Notes under the pieces: model-generated
What the model saw: the letters and a program-made list of their open reading frames with translations, nothing else
Databases searched by the model: none
What the model was told of the DNA's origin: nothing
In this document: positions 42,879 to 54,641 of the stretch, piece after piece
Layout: each line of letters begins with the position of its first letter
Numbering within the stretch: position 1 is the stretch's first letter
From: Symsagittifera roscoffensis
Lineage: Eukaryota; Xenacoelomorpha; Acoela; Convolutidae
Length of the DNA stretch: 64,000 nt
Assembly: GCF_963678635.1 (NCBI RefSeq)
Contig: NC_087065.1
Location: 37,971,888-38,035,887, forward strand
Direction of reading: 5' to 3'
Program-made: the position numbers and the translations under genes

Positions 42879-45491
42879 ATGCAGCGCAGGGACTCGCTAG
42901 GATCGACTACTAAAATTCCCAGGCTAAGCAAGGGAAGCACGCGGAAGTTTAGAACTAGGCGTAGCCAAACCTCGTTTAGCAGCGCTTCCGACGCGTTTGC
43001 TGAAGACGAATCGACTAAAGGTCAACCTGATCTTTCAGTGAGCGAAATGAAACTAAGGAGCGAGAAAAACCTCGATGGCAATCAAAGGCGGAGCGCCGAG
43101 GCCGAGCCTGCGAGCGAAACGCTGGTGGATCTCTTTGACGAAGGGGAGCGAACGCTCATTCGACCCGACTTTGAGCCAGACGAGGTCCTCGAACGGGAGG
43201 AAGCCGAGAGGACAGAGGAGACCTCGGAGCGTCCCGAGGTCGAACCTCGGGAGGAAGAGTTGTACAGGGGAATGTCCAAATCAGAGACTAAGAGCTATAA
43301 ATGGAGAAAGGAACCTTCACATCTGACAAGTGCACACTCATCTTTGGCCAAACAGAGTAACAACGCGATGATGTCGAGTATGAGTCCGGGTGAAGAGCAG
43401 ACGTTCTCGAAGGCCAAGAAGAGTTGGAAGTCCTTGTACGACGAACGCATGGCGTCACTACCAACTGTAGGTTTGACTTCCAGTGATGACTACCCGGAGA
43501 TAACCCATCCGGATGTGAACTTCACACCGTGCCCAAGGAATGATATGAGCAGGAAGGCGTCATCAACCTCGCCGACCAGGCCCATGTCAGATGGGATAAC
43601 GATGGGAGCGTCGTCAACCTTCGACAGATTAATGACGTCGATGAGCAAGCTAAGAGGCGGTGCGTCATCAAGCACCAGGCTGCAGCCGCCGTTGACCTCA
43701 TCTTCGCTGGGACTAACCCCGTCATTTGGGGCCACTGGCGACATAAGTGACATGTTCGCTGGCGTAATGAATGGTCTGGATGAACTGAGACGGGACATGA
43801 CTAAAAGAATAGATCAGGTGGATGAGAGAGCTCACAAGGGTCAAGAGAATCTGAGAGACGAGCTAACGCACGTGAAGTCGCAGGCGAGGTTTGATCAGGC
43901 TCAATTGATTCATAACACCGATCAATGCCTGGCTGAGAGCCTGGCACAGGCAAACAAAGAGTCAGAAGAAAGAGAGGCAAGGATGACAAGAGAGATCGAG
44001 CGATTATTGAATGATCATGATAATACCTACGCCCAAACGATGACTGGCCTGGAGAAGAGGTTAGACGCCAAATCTGACTTGATGATGCGGAAGCTTGACG
44101 CGATCCTGAATGGGAGTAGTTGGCAGGAGCATTCCAACTCAAGGGAGCGCTCAAGCCATGCGAATGTTGGAGATGGTACGGGCAACAGTGCCAGAGCCCA
44201 GCAAGGCTCGAGAACGAAATACGAACATAGAAACAAGGAGCGGCCAAGGGCAGCCCCGCAGAGGCCTGGCTGGACGAATCCAGTACCGCCGGAGGCAGAT
44301 GCCACCCCGGAGACAAGATTGCCAACCGTGCCACAAGTCAGTTCAGTACCAGATATGACTACAGTCTCGCAAGACACAACGATGTATGCCTCGATGTTTG
44401 AGCCTCTGAACAGATCTCTTGAAACATTCATCACCAAGCTCTCGAAGTCAACCGAGAGAGGAGAGAGGTCAAGAAGAACACTGAAAAAGCCGAAGTCATA
44501 TAAAGACGAGTCAGACGGCTGCATTGATACTTGGATAGAGGTGATGAAGTTACACTTTGAGGAAGAGAATCTCTCCAAGAAACAAGAGTGCAGCGCGCTG
44601 ACGAGCAACCTGGAGGGTACTGCATTAAATTGTGTAATGGCGAAAAGAGCCAATGAGAGAGACAGCGCTCGCAAGATATTCGACATCCTGCTGAATCGTT
44701 TCGGCTCTGGAGTACAAGGGCACCAGGCCATGGTGAAGTTCGAGAAGAGGCGTCAGAGAGATGAAGAATCAATAGATAAATTTTTGGACGACCTTGAATT
44801 GCTCAGGAGGAGAAGCAACCCGGATGAGAGAATATCCGAGCGAAACTTGGCGATTGCTTCGAAGTTTATGGATGGAGTAAGGAGTGAGGAGCTGAAGACG
44901 ATGTTGGCCACTCACTTCACCCTGTCGCTTGACCAGGTACCCACGCCCGACGACTTGCGTATGAAGTCACGCGAGTATTTACTCATAAAACCGAGGGCGC
45001 AAAACCGTTACAGCAATTATGGCAACTATAGCGGGACAAACACTGGTGCGAATTCCAGTTGGTACAAACCTCGCGATGACATGGACAAGAGGAGGTTGTG
45101 CGCGAATTGTGGTTCGATGGACCACCACGTTTCTGCGTGTTCTGCATACAAACAGAACATGAAGGCCATAGGCCACTTTCTTGAGGACGCCGACGCGACC
45201 GACGAGGATCATGAGGAGTACGTCAGGGGGCTCATCATGAAATATGGTCCGAGGTGTTTCTTCTGTAATTTGGAGGGACACTTCAAGTCGGATTGTACTC
45301 AATTTTGGGACGCAGTAGCGGACGCGAAACATCCCCGCCACGAAGAGGCGCTTTCGGGTGTCAAGGCCAGTCGAGCACGTCTGATGAACGAGGCTGAATC
45401 TCGGAGAAAGGAAACGACACCGAGCACCTTTGCGACCAAAAAGGTTAAGACATGGCCTGACGAGGTGGTAGCCTCGAACCTCGAAGCATAG
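42879..45491 (+). CDS. gag: E2 Gag
   Basis: 870 codons from the Met shared with E1 (MQRRDSLGS); an in-frame Met 60 bases upstream is not conserved. An Arg/Ser/Glu-rich N-terminus is followed by a Ser/Thr-rich stretch and a coiled-coil region (about residues 290-400). A retrotransposon Gag capsid-like domain covers about residues 540-700 (WIEVMKLHF, then FDILLNRFG). Two CCHC zinc knuckles lie at residues 741-754 (CANCGSMDHHVSAC) and 793-806 (CFFCNLEGHFKSDC), for RNA packaging. It ends at TAG 45489-45491. Pol continues in the same frame without another stop, so read-through of this single stop is possible. Confidence 0.9.
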   Translation: MQRRDSLGSTTKIPRLSKGSTRKFRTRRSQTSFSSASDAFAEDESTKGQPDLSVSEMKLRSEKNLDGNQRRSAEAEPASETLVDLFDEGERTLIRPDFEPDEVLEREEAERTEETSERPEVEPREEELYRGMSKSETKSYKWRKEPSHLTSAHSSLAKQSNNAMMSSMSPGEEQTFSKAKKSWKSLYDERMASLPTVGLTSSDDYPEITHPDVNFTPCPRNDMSRKASSTSPTRPMSDGITMGASSTFDRLMTSMSKLRGGASSSTRLQPPLTSSSLGLTPSFGATGDISDMFAGVMNGLDELRRDMTKRIDQVDERAHKGQENLRDELTHVKSQARFDQAQLIHNTDQCLAESLAQANKESEEREARMTREIERLLNDHDNTYAQTMTGLEKRLDAKSDLMMRKLDAILNGSSWQEHSNSRERSSHANVGDGTGNSARAQQGSRTKYEHRNKERPRAAPQRPGWTNPVPPEADATPETRLPTVPQVSSVPDMTTVSQDTTMYASMFEPLNRSLETFITKLSKSTERGERSRRTLKKPKSYKDESDGCIDTWIEVMKLHFEEENLSKKQECSALTSNLEGTALNCVMAKRANERDSARKIFDILLNRFGSGVQGHQAMVKFEKRRQRDEESIDKFLDDLELLRRRSNPDERISERNLAIASKFMDGVRSEELKTMLATHFTLSLDQVPTPDDLRMKSREYLLIKPRAQNRYSNYGNYSGTNTGANSSWYKPRDDMDKRRLCANCGSMDHHVSACSAYKQNMKAIGHFLEDADATDEDHEEYVRGLIMKYGPRCFFCNLEGHFKSDCTQFWDAVADAKHPRHEEALSGVKASRARLMNEAESRRKETTPSTFATKKVKTWPDEVVASNLEA

Positions 45492-48400
45492 TCGTCTAGT
45501 CCACTCAAGGTGGATTACGGCCTGGCGGCAAGGACAGCGCTGCAGAATGTCAAACAGGACCTTGCCACGAAAGAAGTGGAGCAATGGGTAAGGTCGGAGC
45601 TGGAAAGCACAGATCTTCGGGAGAGTCTTAATGTCCTCGGTAAAGCGACAAAAGTAGAAGACAAAGAGGAGCCCAAGAAACAGGAACTAAAACTGAACGT
45701 TATATCTGGCAAGACTTTCGGCATGACGAAGGCGGGGACCAAAATAATGTCCATCATCTCAGTCGCAGGGCACCAGGTGGTCAAGAACTTGAGTGAACCA
45801 TCCGAGATTACACTAATCCACCTGGACATCTATGCCGACTACCTGAAGGAGAAGGATCCCAAACTGGACTCCAGGGCAGTGCGAGCGCTGCTCACAACGG
45901 GAGGTCCGAGGCTGATGAAAGTGGACGGACATTATATCGATGTCTATGGCCCTTACCCGATTCTGATGAATGTGGATGGCATCAATATCTACACGAAAGC
46001 TCACATAACTGATGCGAACGATCAGGTTGGCCGGATATACATTGGTCAAGAGGAGCTGAAGGTCAGACGAATCGGACACAACGCGATGCTCGAACAAGAT
46101 GCGGTGCATATTGGTTGCGAGCCCGATCTGGCCGCACACGTTCTGGACGTGCAAGGCAGACAACTTTCAGTAAAGGGGCTGCTAGACACGGGAGCAGTGG
46201 TTAGTGTCATGCCAGTCAAAACTTGGACCGACATGGGTTTCGAAAGATCGGATCTCATACCGACAAACATCAGGTTGGCAGCTGCCAATCAGGGAGCGAT
46301 CTCTGTCGCCGGACGAACCCCGATCATCTCACTGCAGCTCGGAGGAAGACATCTTTGGATGAGCTTCCTAGTAGTAGAGAATTTGGATGAATCCGACCAG
46401 TTCATCCTAGGAAGGGATTTCGTTCGCAACTTTGACGTCACGATTGATCTCAATGACGGATTGATTAGGATCAAGGATCCTGAAAGAAAGTATGAGAAAA
46501 GACCCCTTAATAAGATCTTAATTAATCAGGCCAAGGTGCCGATTTTTCTGGATCGAAAAGTTAGATTAAAACCGAACCAAGCCGTAGTAGCGACGTTTAG
46601 GATGAGGAACTTGAATGAACTCAGCAATGACAGACAGGTGTGTCTGGTACCAAATCCAAACAGTAAAAGCTCGGCTATTTTAGGAAGAAGCTTCTCACTC
46701 ACTCAGAGCGGACTGTGTGTGAGTGTGTTATTGAACACAGAAGCAACAACAGTGACAATACAGAGGGGAAAGAAACTTGGCTACGCTTTGCCTCTGAACA
46801 CAGACTTTCTGAGTGTGGAGAACTTGAAGAAGTTTGATGTAACTAAATGTCCATTACATGCGAACCAAGAATGTATAATGAAAAGAGTAATTGAATTGAA
46901 ATCTTCTAGGAAATTGTTTTCAATGAAGTCGGAAACAGATGATGGGCTGTCTAGTTGTTCCAACTTTCCTGAGAGGCCGACGGAAGCAGAGTTAGCAGCG
47001 AATAGGCCTGTCCTACCTGAGATAGAACATCTGAAGGGTAAAATATCTGACAAGGAACTAGATTCGCTCAGGGCGGTGCTAGATCGGAACGCAGACGTTT
47101 CTTCAAAGCATAAGGCCGATATAGGTTGTTGCAATTTTGTAGAGCACGAGATTGAGATAGAAGAGGGCTCGGTACCTCATAGGGAAGGGGCGAGAAGAAT
47201 GATCCCAAACAAGTCAGAAGCGTGTAGGAAGGAAATTGAAATGTTAATGGAGTACGACATGATTGAGCCGTCGAAGTCCCCATGGGCTTGTGGCGTGGTC
47301 ATGGCGAAAAAGAAAGGGGGACAACTCAGATTTTGTTGTGATTTCCGTTATCTGAACGCAGTGACTATAAAGGACGCATACCCGATTCCCCGCATCGATG
47401 AGAGCCTATCCAAGCTGGGAGACGCTAAGTTCTTCACGACGTTGGATTTGGGCTCCGCATTCTGGCAAGTGCCACTCAGAAAGCAAGATCGAGAGAAAAC
47501 AGGTTTCGCGTGTGAGCTGGGACTGTTCCAGTGGAAGAGGATGCCATTCGGATTGTGCAACGCGACGGCCACATTCCAGCGACTGATGGCCCAGGCACTC
47601 ACGAGCGTCACTAAGAAATACGGGAATCTCATTATGTGTTATGTCGATGATGTCGTGATTGCAACACCAACCTTAGAAGACCACATAGAGAGGTTGGAGG
47701 AGGTGTTTTCTTGCATGAAGCAGGCGGGTCTGAAATGCAAACCCTCTAAGTGTGAAATCCTCAGGGATTCCATAAAGTATCTGGGCCGCCTGGTTGACAA
47801 ACATGGAGTGAGACCAGATCCCGAAGCGGTTGAAGCGGTGCTGACCTGGAAGGCACCTAAAACAGATACACAGCTGATGAGTTTTCTGGGATTCGCAAAT
47901 TATTATCGAGAGTTCATCAAGGGGTATGCTGACAAGATATACCCCATGCAGAGGCTGATGAGAAACAAGGGCAAAAAGTTCACCTGGACTGAAGAGGCAC
48001 AAGTCTCATTTGAAAACATCAAACGTGAACTTTGCGAGGCACCGGTCCTCGGCATGCCAACGGAGAAGGGAATGTTCGTGCTGGACACGGATGCATCAGT
48101 GGTTGCGATATCGGGCATACTTCACCAGGAGCAGGAGTGGAACGGGAGAACGGTTCTTCGTCCGATAGCCTACGGGAGTAAAGTCCTGAGTGATACTGAA
48201 GTGAAGTACGGCGCACCAAAAGCGGAGATGTTGGCGGTGATCACTTTCGTGGAAAAATACAGGGCCTACTTGGGGAGTGCTCCCTTCAAGTTACGTGTGG
48301 GTAATCGTGCCCTTGCCTGGCTGAAAACCTATTCGATGGACCAAAGTTATATTGGTCGTTGGATCGTGCGCCTGGATGGATACCACATGATCATAGAGCA

Positions 48401-49667
48401 CCGTACCCGTGACAAGCATCAGAACGCAGATAGCCTCAGTAAAAAGACAGAATTTTATGAGCGCCTCGAGGAGAAGCAGGCTAACCAATCAGAGATCAAA
48501 GACGGGTTTTCCTTTCTGGACAAAGAAACCTACGATAAGCTGCCACTTACTAGGTGGTTAGACAAATCAGGACATCCTATACCTGGACACCCTGACCTTC
48601 CAGTGGAGACGGCCAGGGAGATAAAGCTTTTAGCCAGAGGCGAACCCGTTCCGTTGGACCTGCTAGTCCGATCCAACTTGGTACAGCAAGAACTGACCAG
48701 GCTGGGTATAAACAGCATCGCTTTATTGAATAAGACGGTGAACGTGGCGCCGGACGTCATGGGAAAACTCCGTGACTTGTTGGATAGGGAAGTGAATAGG
48801 CATGATCGTGAATGGATGGAGACCATGCAGAGGTTGACTGTCACCGAGAGAACAGAGAAGAGGCCAGTGTCCATTCGCAGCCGAGGCGTTGAACGGGATT
48901 GCAGGTCGATCGTCAACCAGCTGGTGACCTCGATGCCGAAAGAAGTATTGTTGAGAACTTCGTTCACTGAATATGGAACATCGAGTCAAAACCAAGCTAC
49001 TGAGGAAGTCAGGATCAGGTCGAAATCTAGCTTCACGAGGAGAGTGCACTTCACGGATGCAAAAGAGGAATACGAGCCAAGCCCAGATTGTTCGTCCATG
49101 GACGAGACAATGTCCGGGGAGTCTGACACCTTCGAGCCAGTCAAGGACGTCTCCTCTGATGAGTCAGACACCTTTGAGCCCGTGCAGGACGACTTGTCCG
49201 GGGAGAGGTTGACTAGACCACCTAGGGGCAGAATTTTGTCCGGGGAGTCGGGTTCAAAGCGACCGATGGACAGAGTTTTGTCCGGGGAGTCAAGAAACAT
49301 CTCAGACAACTTGGAATATGATGTTGAGGAATCAGTCGACTCAAGTGGTGACTCGAGACCCCAGTCCTGGGACAACACGTCTGAAACAACTTCCAATTCC
49401 GATGTGTCAGAGATCGCAATCCACTCCTTATTGGTAGACTGGAAGCAGCGTGGGCTGGACCGAGAAACACATCAGGATCCAGACAGGGACAGATACGCCT
49501 CAGATGAAGAGGGCACTGTGGTAGATAATGCCGCAGACGAGCTCGAGCTGATAGCAGTTTCAAAACGCCCAACCAGATTGCTGCCACATGGTACGGTCGT
49601 CCGTACCAATCTGGAACCATCTGTGCAAGAAGCGACGCCTTTGAAAAGATATGGTGTGTCAAGTTGA
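45492..49667 (+). pseudogene. pol: E2 pol part 1: protease, RT, RNase H, linker
   Basis: Same frame as gag, directly after its TAG. The aspartic protease has LLDTGAVVSV near 46180 and FILGRDF near 46408. RT runs from about 47160 (PHREGARRM) with FTTLDLGSAFWQV, MPFGLCNATATFQ and CYVDDVV (about 47640). RNase H (about 48060-48470) keeps LDTDAS, the Glu of KAEMLAV and NADSLSKK, but has RVGNRAL, lacking the Asp of the usual DxxAL box. A linker of about 400 residues carries SGES/SDTFEPV repeats, one unit longer than in E1. A one-base loss in an A-run near 49645 ends the frame just before integrase. Confidence 0.9.
49111..49290 (+). promoter_or_regulatory. Polypurine-tract-like 12-mers inside E2 linker
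   Basis: TGTCCGGGGAGT at 49111, 49237 and 49279, and TGTCCGGGGAG at 49195; identical to the sequence at 61353-61364 before the 3' LTR. Confidence 0.4.
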
Positions 49668-52360
49668 TGGACGATGCTCATGCTCCGGAGATAATGAGTG
49701 GGCAAATGAACGTGGTGAAGACGTATTTGAAAGCCAGGTATAGGCTGTCGGATCTCCTGAGGGCTCAACGAAATGATAGAATGACGAGCAGTCTGAAAAG
49801 ATGGATCGAGAATGGAGCACCTGACAAGGGAGACTTGGAAGAAGACAGCTACAAAATCCTGAAGCAATTTTACCTGAAGAGGAAAGACTTGTTGTACCTG
49901 AATAAGGACGGAATCGTAGCCTGTAAGCGCAAGGAGGAGGACAAGGTCCTTTATAAATACAATTCAATAGTGTTACCACAGTTGTACCAGACCGAATTGC
50001 TCTTTCGCTCACATGATCAGATGGGACATCAAGGCGTGGACAAAGTGTATAACAGGATACAAAAACGATTCGAATGGCCGGGATTGAAGAAGGCTTGTGA
50101 GAAATGGATAGCCGCATGCCTGTCTTGTCAACAGGCAAAGGATCCCAGGAAACTAAGGTTCCCCCTACAGTCAATAGAATCGTCAGGTTTCAACGAAGTG
50201 GTGCAAATTGAACATCAGAAAATCTGCATGACAGCAACGGGCTATAATCAGGTGCTGGTAATGATCGACCATTTTACGAAGTATGCGGAGGCAGCACCCT
50301 GCATGACAGCATCGGCAGAAGAAACATGCGATCATTTGATAAACGTGTGGATAGCAAGGCATGGCTGCCCCATCACGTTCCAATCGGACAATGGCAAAGC
50401 ATTCGTAGGTGATCTCACAAAAGAGTTAATGAAAAGGTCGCAGGTAGCTCAGGCCCACTCGACCACTTATCACCCGCAAACGAATGGGCTAGTCGAGAGG
50501 CAGAATCGCACACTGGTATCCATGTTGAGAGTCTACTGCTCACGCTACATGGATGACTGGGACAAGCACTTGCCGCAAGTGATGGGTGCTTACAACAGCA
50601 CGGAGCATTCCACCACGGGAATAAGTCCACATATGATGCTGACGGGTCACGAAAAAGCACTCCCATTAACGTTCTTCTACCCTGAATATGAAGGGAAGAG
50701 GACAGCACCGCAAACGTACGTGCGGGACGTTATTAGAAGACAGCAGGACCTTAATGACTTATGCAGGAGGAATACGCAACAGGCGCAAATTAGACAAAAA
50801 AGGAGGTTTGATAAAAGAACAGCCGATGCAAAAGCCTACTCAGTTGGCGATTACGTCTGGGTGTTCCAGGAAGTGGTTCCACCAAAAGGAACCAAGAAAC
50901 TATTAAAGAAATGGCGTGGTCCATTTCAAATAACAGAGGTGCATCAAGGAGGTCGTTTTTATCGGCTGAGCACTGGAAGAGCGGCTCATTACGAGAATAT
51001 CAAACCGCACAATGCCTCGTCAGAGGATTGGTGCATCCCAGCGGACATGCAAGAGGGAGACTATTTAATTGTGGATCCTGCTTGTGAAGTGAATGAGAGG
51101 GGTACTCGCGACAAGAACGACGGGAACGAGGTGGTGGACGATTGCGATCTACCACTGGATCTCGAGTTGACTGAGCGAGTAGAGGTGGACGATGAAACTC
51201 TACCCTATGCCGAAGAAGACTGGGATTGCCCGGAACAAACCGAAATTGACAAAGGAATACAGCCTGACTTTCCTCTCACCATGGAAACACGCCAAAGCAA
51301 GAAAGGAAAAAACCAGAAGAAATACAATCCGTATGGCGAGGACTTCGTTGTAGACAGGATAGTAGTGAGTGATGTCATAGACTCGCTGGTGGGACTGGAC
51401 GAAGTGGCGATGATAGGGGAAATCGACCTTGTGAACGATATGGATCAAGATTGGATCGACGATCGATCAGAACCGGAAGTGGAGTTCGAACCAGAAGCGG
51501 AACAGACTTATGAGCAAGAACTAACAAACTTGCGCGTGCTCGAATGGCTCCACGATCTGCCGATAGATCCAAAAGAGACGATTCTGACGATTCAGGACGT
51601 CGATAGAGACGGCGTCAAATACATCAGTCATGACAATACCGAGTCCAACTGGGTCGCCCCAGATGGTCCTCTACGTGTTCCACAATCCAACCTCGGTCTC
51701 CTAGACTTTGGGCGATCGACGGGGACGTCGATGGATATTTTTGTCCGGGGAGTGGGGGTAGGACTCACCCACACCGAAAATCTCATAATAAAAAAATTGA
51801 AATCGGCAAGGGAAACCGGAGAACTAGAGACAGAGGGCGAGAATGCTAAGAAACCACCTTTTGGACGAATCTTTGAATCGTATTTTGATCTCCCGAACCA
51901 CTATTCGAACAATATCGTTATAACGGACAGCGATTTCATACTCACGGAACGCACGTGCGCCATAGCGATAACTGCGGACGTAAGCTTCAAAACAGCACTA
52001 GCGGCCGACTTTAAAAGAGAGTACAAGAATATCGAGTTTTTGTGGAAACAGAGGCCGGGTGTAGGAGGAATGATAGCGTTGCCCCCTGTTGCATCACAGA
52101 TGCCAGGGAAATATTTGTGTTTTTTGGTTACGAAAGCTACTGATAGGCAACACGTGAATCCGGAGAGCTTGGTATTGGCCTTGACTCGACTTAGGGATTT
52201 CCTGGTTGAGAGAGGTGTGACCTCTCTCTCGTTGCCAGTTTATGATCCCAATAGAGGGAAGCTACACCCGAGAGAGTTGTACGCTCTTGTGCATGTGATA
52301 TTTTCAGAGACTGACATACAGGTTTACTTACATAAAAAATACTATCTGAGCATATGCTAA
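49664..52360 (+). pseudogene. pol: E2 pol part 2: integrase with macro-domain-like C-terminus
   Basis: An open frame of 898 codons in the shifted phase. Zinc-binding His/Cys part near 50010-50140 (HDQMGHQ, then CLSCQQAK). Catalytic core has VQIEHQ, where E1 has VQIDHQ, so the first catalytic Asp is changed to Glu; then FQSDNG and VERQN with the 35-residue spacing. GPY/F-like module near 50840-51010 (WRGPFQITEV). The acidic tail covers about 51020-51880. From about 51910 to the end there is a macro-like fold: AIAITADVSFKTALAADFK, GGMIALPPVA, KYLCFLVTK, FLVERGVTSLSLPV and a final helix-strand. Length is far beyond a usual integrase. Confidence 0.9.
51910..52357 (+). other. Macro-domain-like region (C-terminal to integrase)
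   Basis: Block order fits macro domains of the ADP-ribose-binding type (OARD1/POA1-like): a strand ending AIAITAD where the family has AHCISxD; TALAADFKREY as the GIAxxFKKxF helix; GGMIAL; YLCFLVTK as YIYYLITK; a helix ending FLVERGV; SLSLPV as the MPRIG strand; then ELYALVHVIFSETDIQVYL. The Gly-rich phosphate loop (GCG) is replaced by YDPNRGK, so ligand binding may be lost or altered. It is intact only in E2; both E1 copies have the same one-base loss after SLSL. Confidence 0.6.
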
Positions 52361-52802
52361 GAATTGCGCTCGGCGATAAGTGGTTTTTATTAAGTTGCTC
52401 GATAAGAATTAGAGTCAAGTTTTAGGTTAGGTTTTAGGTACAGTATTAGGGATTAGGTTTTTATATGATAGTATAGGTGTGTGATGTTTATGTGTTTATG
52501 TTATGTTATTGTTATGATATGTTTTATGTTTGTGTCATCAAAGTAACAGCGCTTATTCGTGCTACTCTGACAAAGATAAAGGTGGACGATCCATCTTGGT
52601 GCTGAATTTTAAATCAGAATTGTGAAGAGAATTTCAATGGAGAGTTTTAAAGAATTGATTGATGTTGCATCCAAAAATGATGGTTCTAAGTCGCGACCTG
52701 TTTTTTAGATCTTGATTGATCGAAAATTGTTTACTGAACACTGAATCAGAGGAGACAGAAAGAAATTACACGACACGACAACAAGAATCAACACGAAAAG
52801 AA
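52361..52802 (+). other. Spacer between pol and second polyprotein in E2
   Basis: About 440 bases with many stops; near-identical to 23450-23893. A possible splice acceptor GTTTTTTAG at about 52700-52708 lies about 95 bases before the second polyprotein start. Confidence 0.6.
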
Positions 52803-54641
52803 ATGGGTGACACGAACGAACTCATGGAATTCCTCTCAGCGAGTCTAGGAGCGACTCTAGACGAGATCTATCAGCGGCTGATCGATTGTGATTTTACACG
52901 AGAAGACCCGGGGTTGGCGATGTTTGTGGTCGCACTCCTCAATGCACTGGGAAGAGAGGGTCGAGGGAATCGCCCTACAGAAGTCGTGTTGATGTTGGCC
53001 TTCGGTGAGTCCGGGACCGCCGAGAGAGGCCGAAACCGATTGATGAGATGGAGGCGCGGAGAGATGTCTGGCCACGACCTGGCTCGTGAGCCAGGACTAG
53101 GTGAGCAAAGGGACCACCGGCTAGGTGAGATGCCCTTGCCCGTCCAACCTGCGCAGCCACTCATTGGAGCGAAGAGACAACGTGATGGGCCAGGCCCGTC
53201 ACACTCTGTCGACTCTCCAACAGCTGCTCCTCCCCTAAAGAGAGTGAGAGTGAGCGAGATAGAGATCCAGACGTCAGAGACGATTGAGACACTGGAGAAG
53301 AAGGAGAGAGATCAGAGTGAGCTGTGTGCCAAACTTCAGGAGTACAGGGCCATAGCTCGGGAGAGAGACGAATGGAAAAAGAAATTTGAAGATCTGCAGG
53401 TGGCCTACAAGGAGGATGAGATAAAGCACCTGAAGGAGCTGTATATGGCGAAGGTGAGCCAAGTGTCACCGGAAATCCTGGCGAGCATGAGGTCCTCGGA
53501 GGGATCTAACGACACACGCCCCAGGACAACAGCGCAGGAGCTGTGCGCATCGAGAGGACCTGAGGTTCTGGATTTGCGTGCATCAAGGGGGCCCGAGGCT
53601 CCTCAGCAGACACGACCGTCTGCTTCGAGTCAGAGGTTTACGATACCAGACCCTTCTGACACCTATCTAGCTCCTCAATTTCAGGAATCATTTAACCAAG
53701 TGGCCAGAGCCGCGATGGATGAGATCAACAGAGGCACTGAGCGGACACTGGCTAGGATCGTTCCTTCCCAGCGTCGTGATCATTCATCAAATAGCTCGGA
53801 GCGAGCAACCCGCACGATAGCGTGTTCTGCGCCTGGTGGAGTCTTTGAGAAGTCTCGCGTGGTAGACATCAGGAAGAATCTGATGGCACGTCATCAGTTC
53901 ACGCAAGTGCCAGCCGAGCATCCTCGAGCCTGCCTGAATGACATGAGCTGGAACCCCGCCACGAACGACCAAGTAATTCCCCCAGGGAGTCGCCATTTGA
54001 TCATTGGAGACAGTTTGGTGAGAGATCTGAATGAGATCTTCGTCTATGGTCATACTACCATTCTGTCCTTTGGAGGAGCCTCAGTGGCTCAAGTCATTAA
54101 AATGATGGAGTTCCAGAGCGAGGATCATTTGGATACATTAATAATAATGCTGGGGACCAATGACGTCTCGAGAGCCCCCGTGACTCCGGAGAACAAGTGG
54201 GAACCTCTATTGGTGTCTCTCTTGAACGAATTGAAAGAAAAGTACAGACCCAAACTCGTCATCCTGTGCACGATACCACCAAATCCTTTGGTGGGCACCA
54301 TAGCTGCAGATTTCATGAATGGCAACGTGACGCGGTGGAATGAAATGACCCGCAGTCTGGTGAGAAACAACCCTGGCGAGTTGCGACTCCTGGATCTCGA
54401 AAATATGCTGCGCATGACTGACCACATCGCGCTCACTAAAGATGGAGTGCACTTCAATACCCAACGAGGGAGGCATTGGATTAATGATGTGTTTCAGACG
54501 CAATTGAGGGAAGCGGAGCAAGAGTCGAGGGCGACCGGTTCTTTGGCTCGGACCAATTCGACCGGAGGGAGTAGAATAAGGGCAAGCGTGCCCGAATCCC
54601 TCGTCGACCGCCTAGGCCCTTGGCAATGGAGACGGCTGTAG
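52803..54641 (+). pseudogene. E2 second polyprotein, N-terminal part with SGNH hydrolase
   Basis: Start MGDTNELMEF at 52803; an in-frame Met at 52716 is possible, but its 29 codons are not kept in the second E1 copy. Helical N-terminus about residues 1-75, Arg/Pro-rich stretch, coiled coil about residues 185-250. SGNH hydrolase follows, with IIGDSLVRD near 54000 (Ser), FGGAS (Gly), MLGTNDVS near 54150 (Asn), and DGVHFN near 54440 (Asp, His): the full catalytic set. Such enzymes are esterases or deacetylases; the substrate here is unknown. A one-base loss near 54615 shifts the frame. In E1 the matching place is open, so the protein normally continues. Confidence 0.88.

Noticed and set aside
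43490-44731. Long minus-strand open frames opposite gag
   Set aside because: They mirror codon usage of the plus-strand gag frame, are not conserved as proteins and carry no known motif.
49640-49667. Programmed frameshift before integrase in E2
   Set aside because: E1 is open across this point with one more A in the run, so E2 has a one-base deletion rather than a recoding site.
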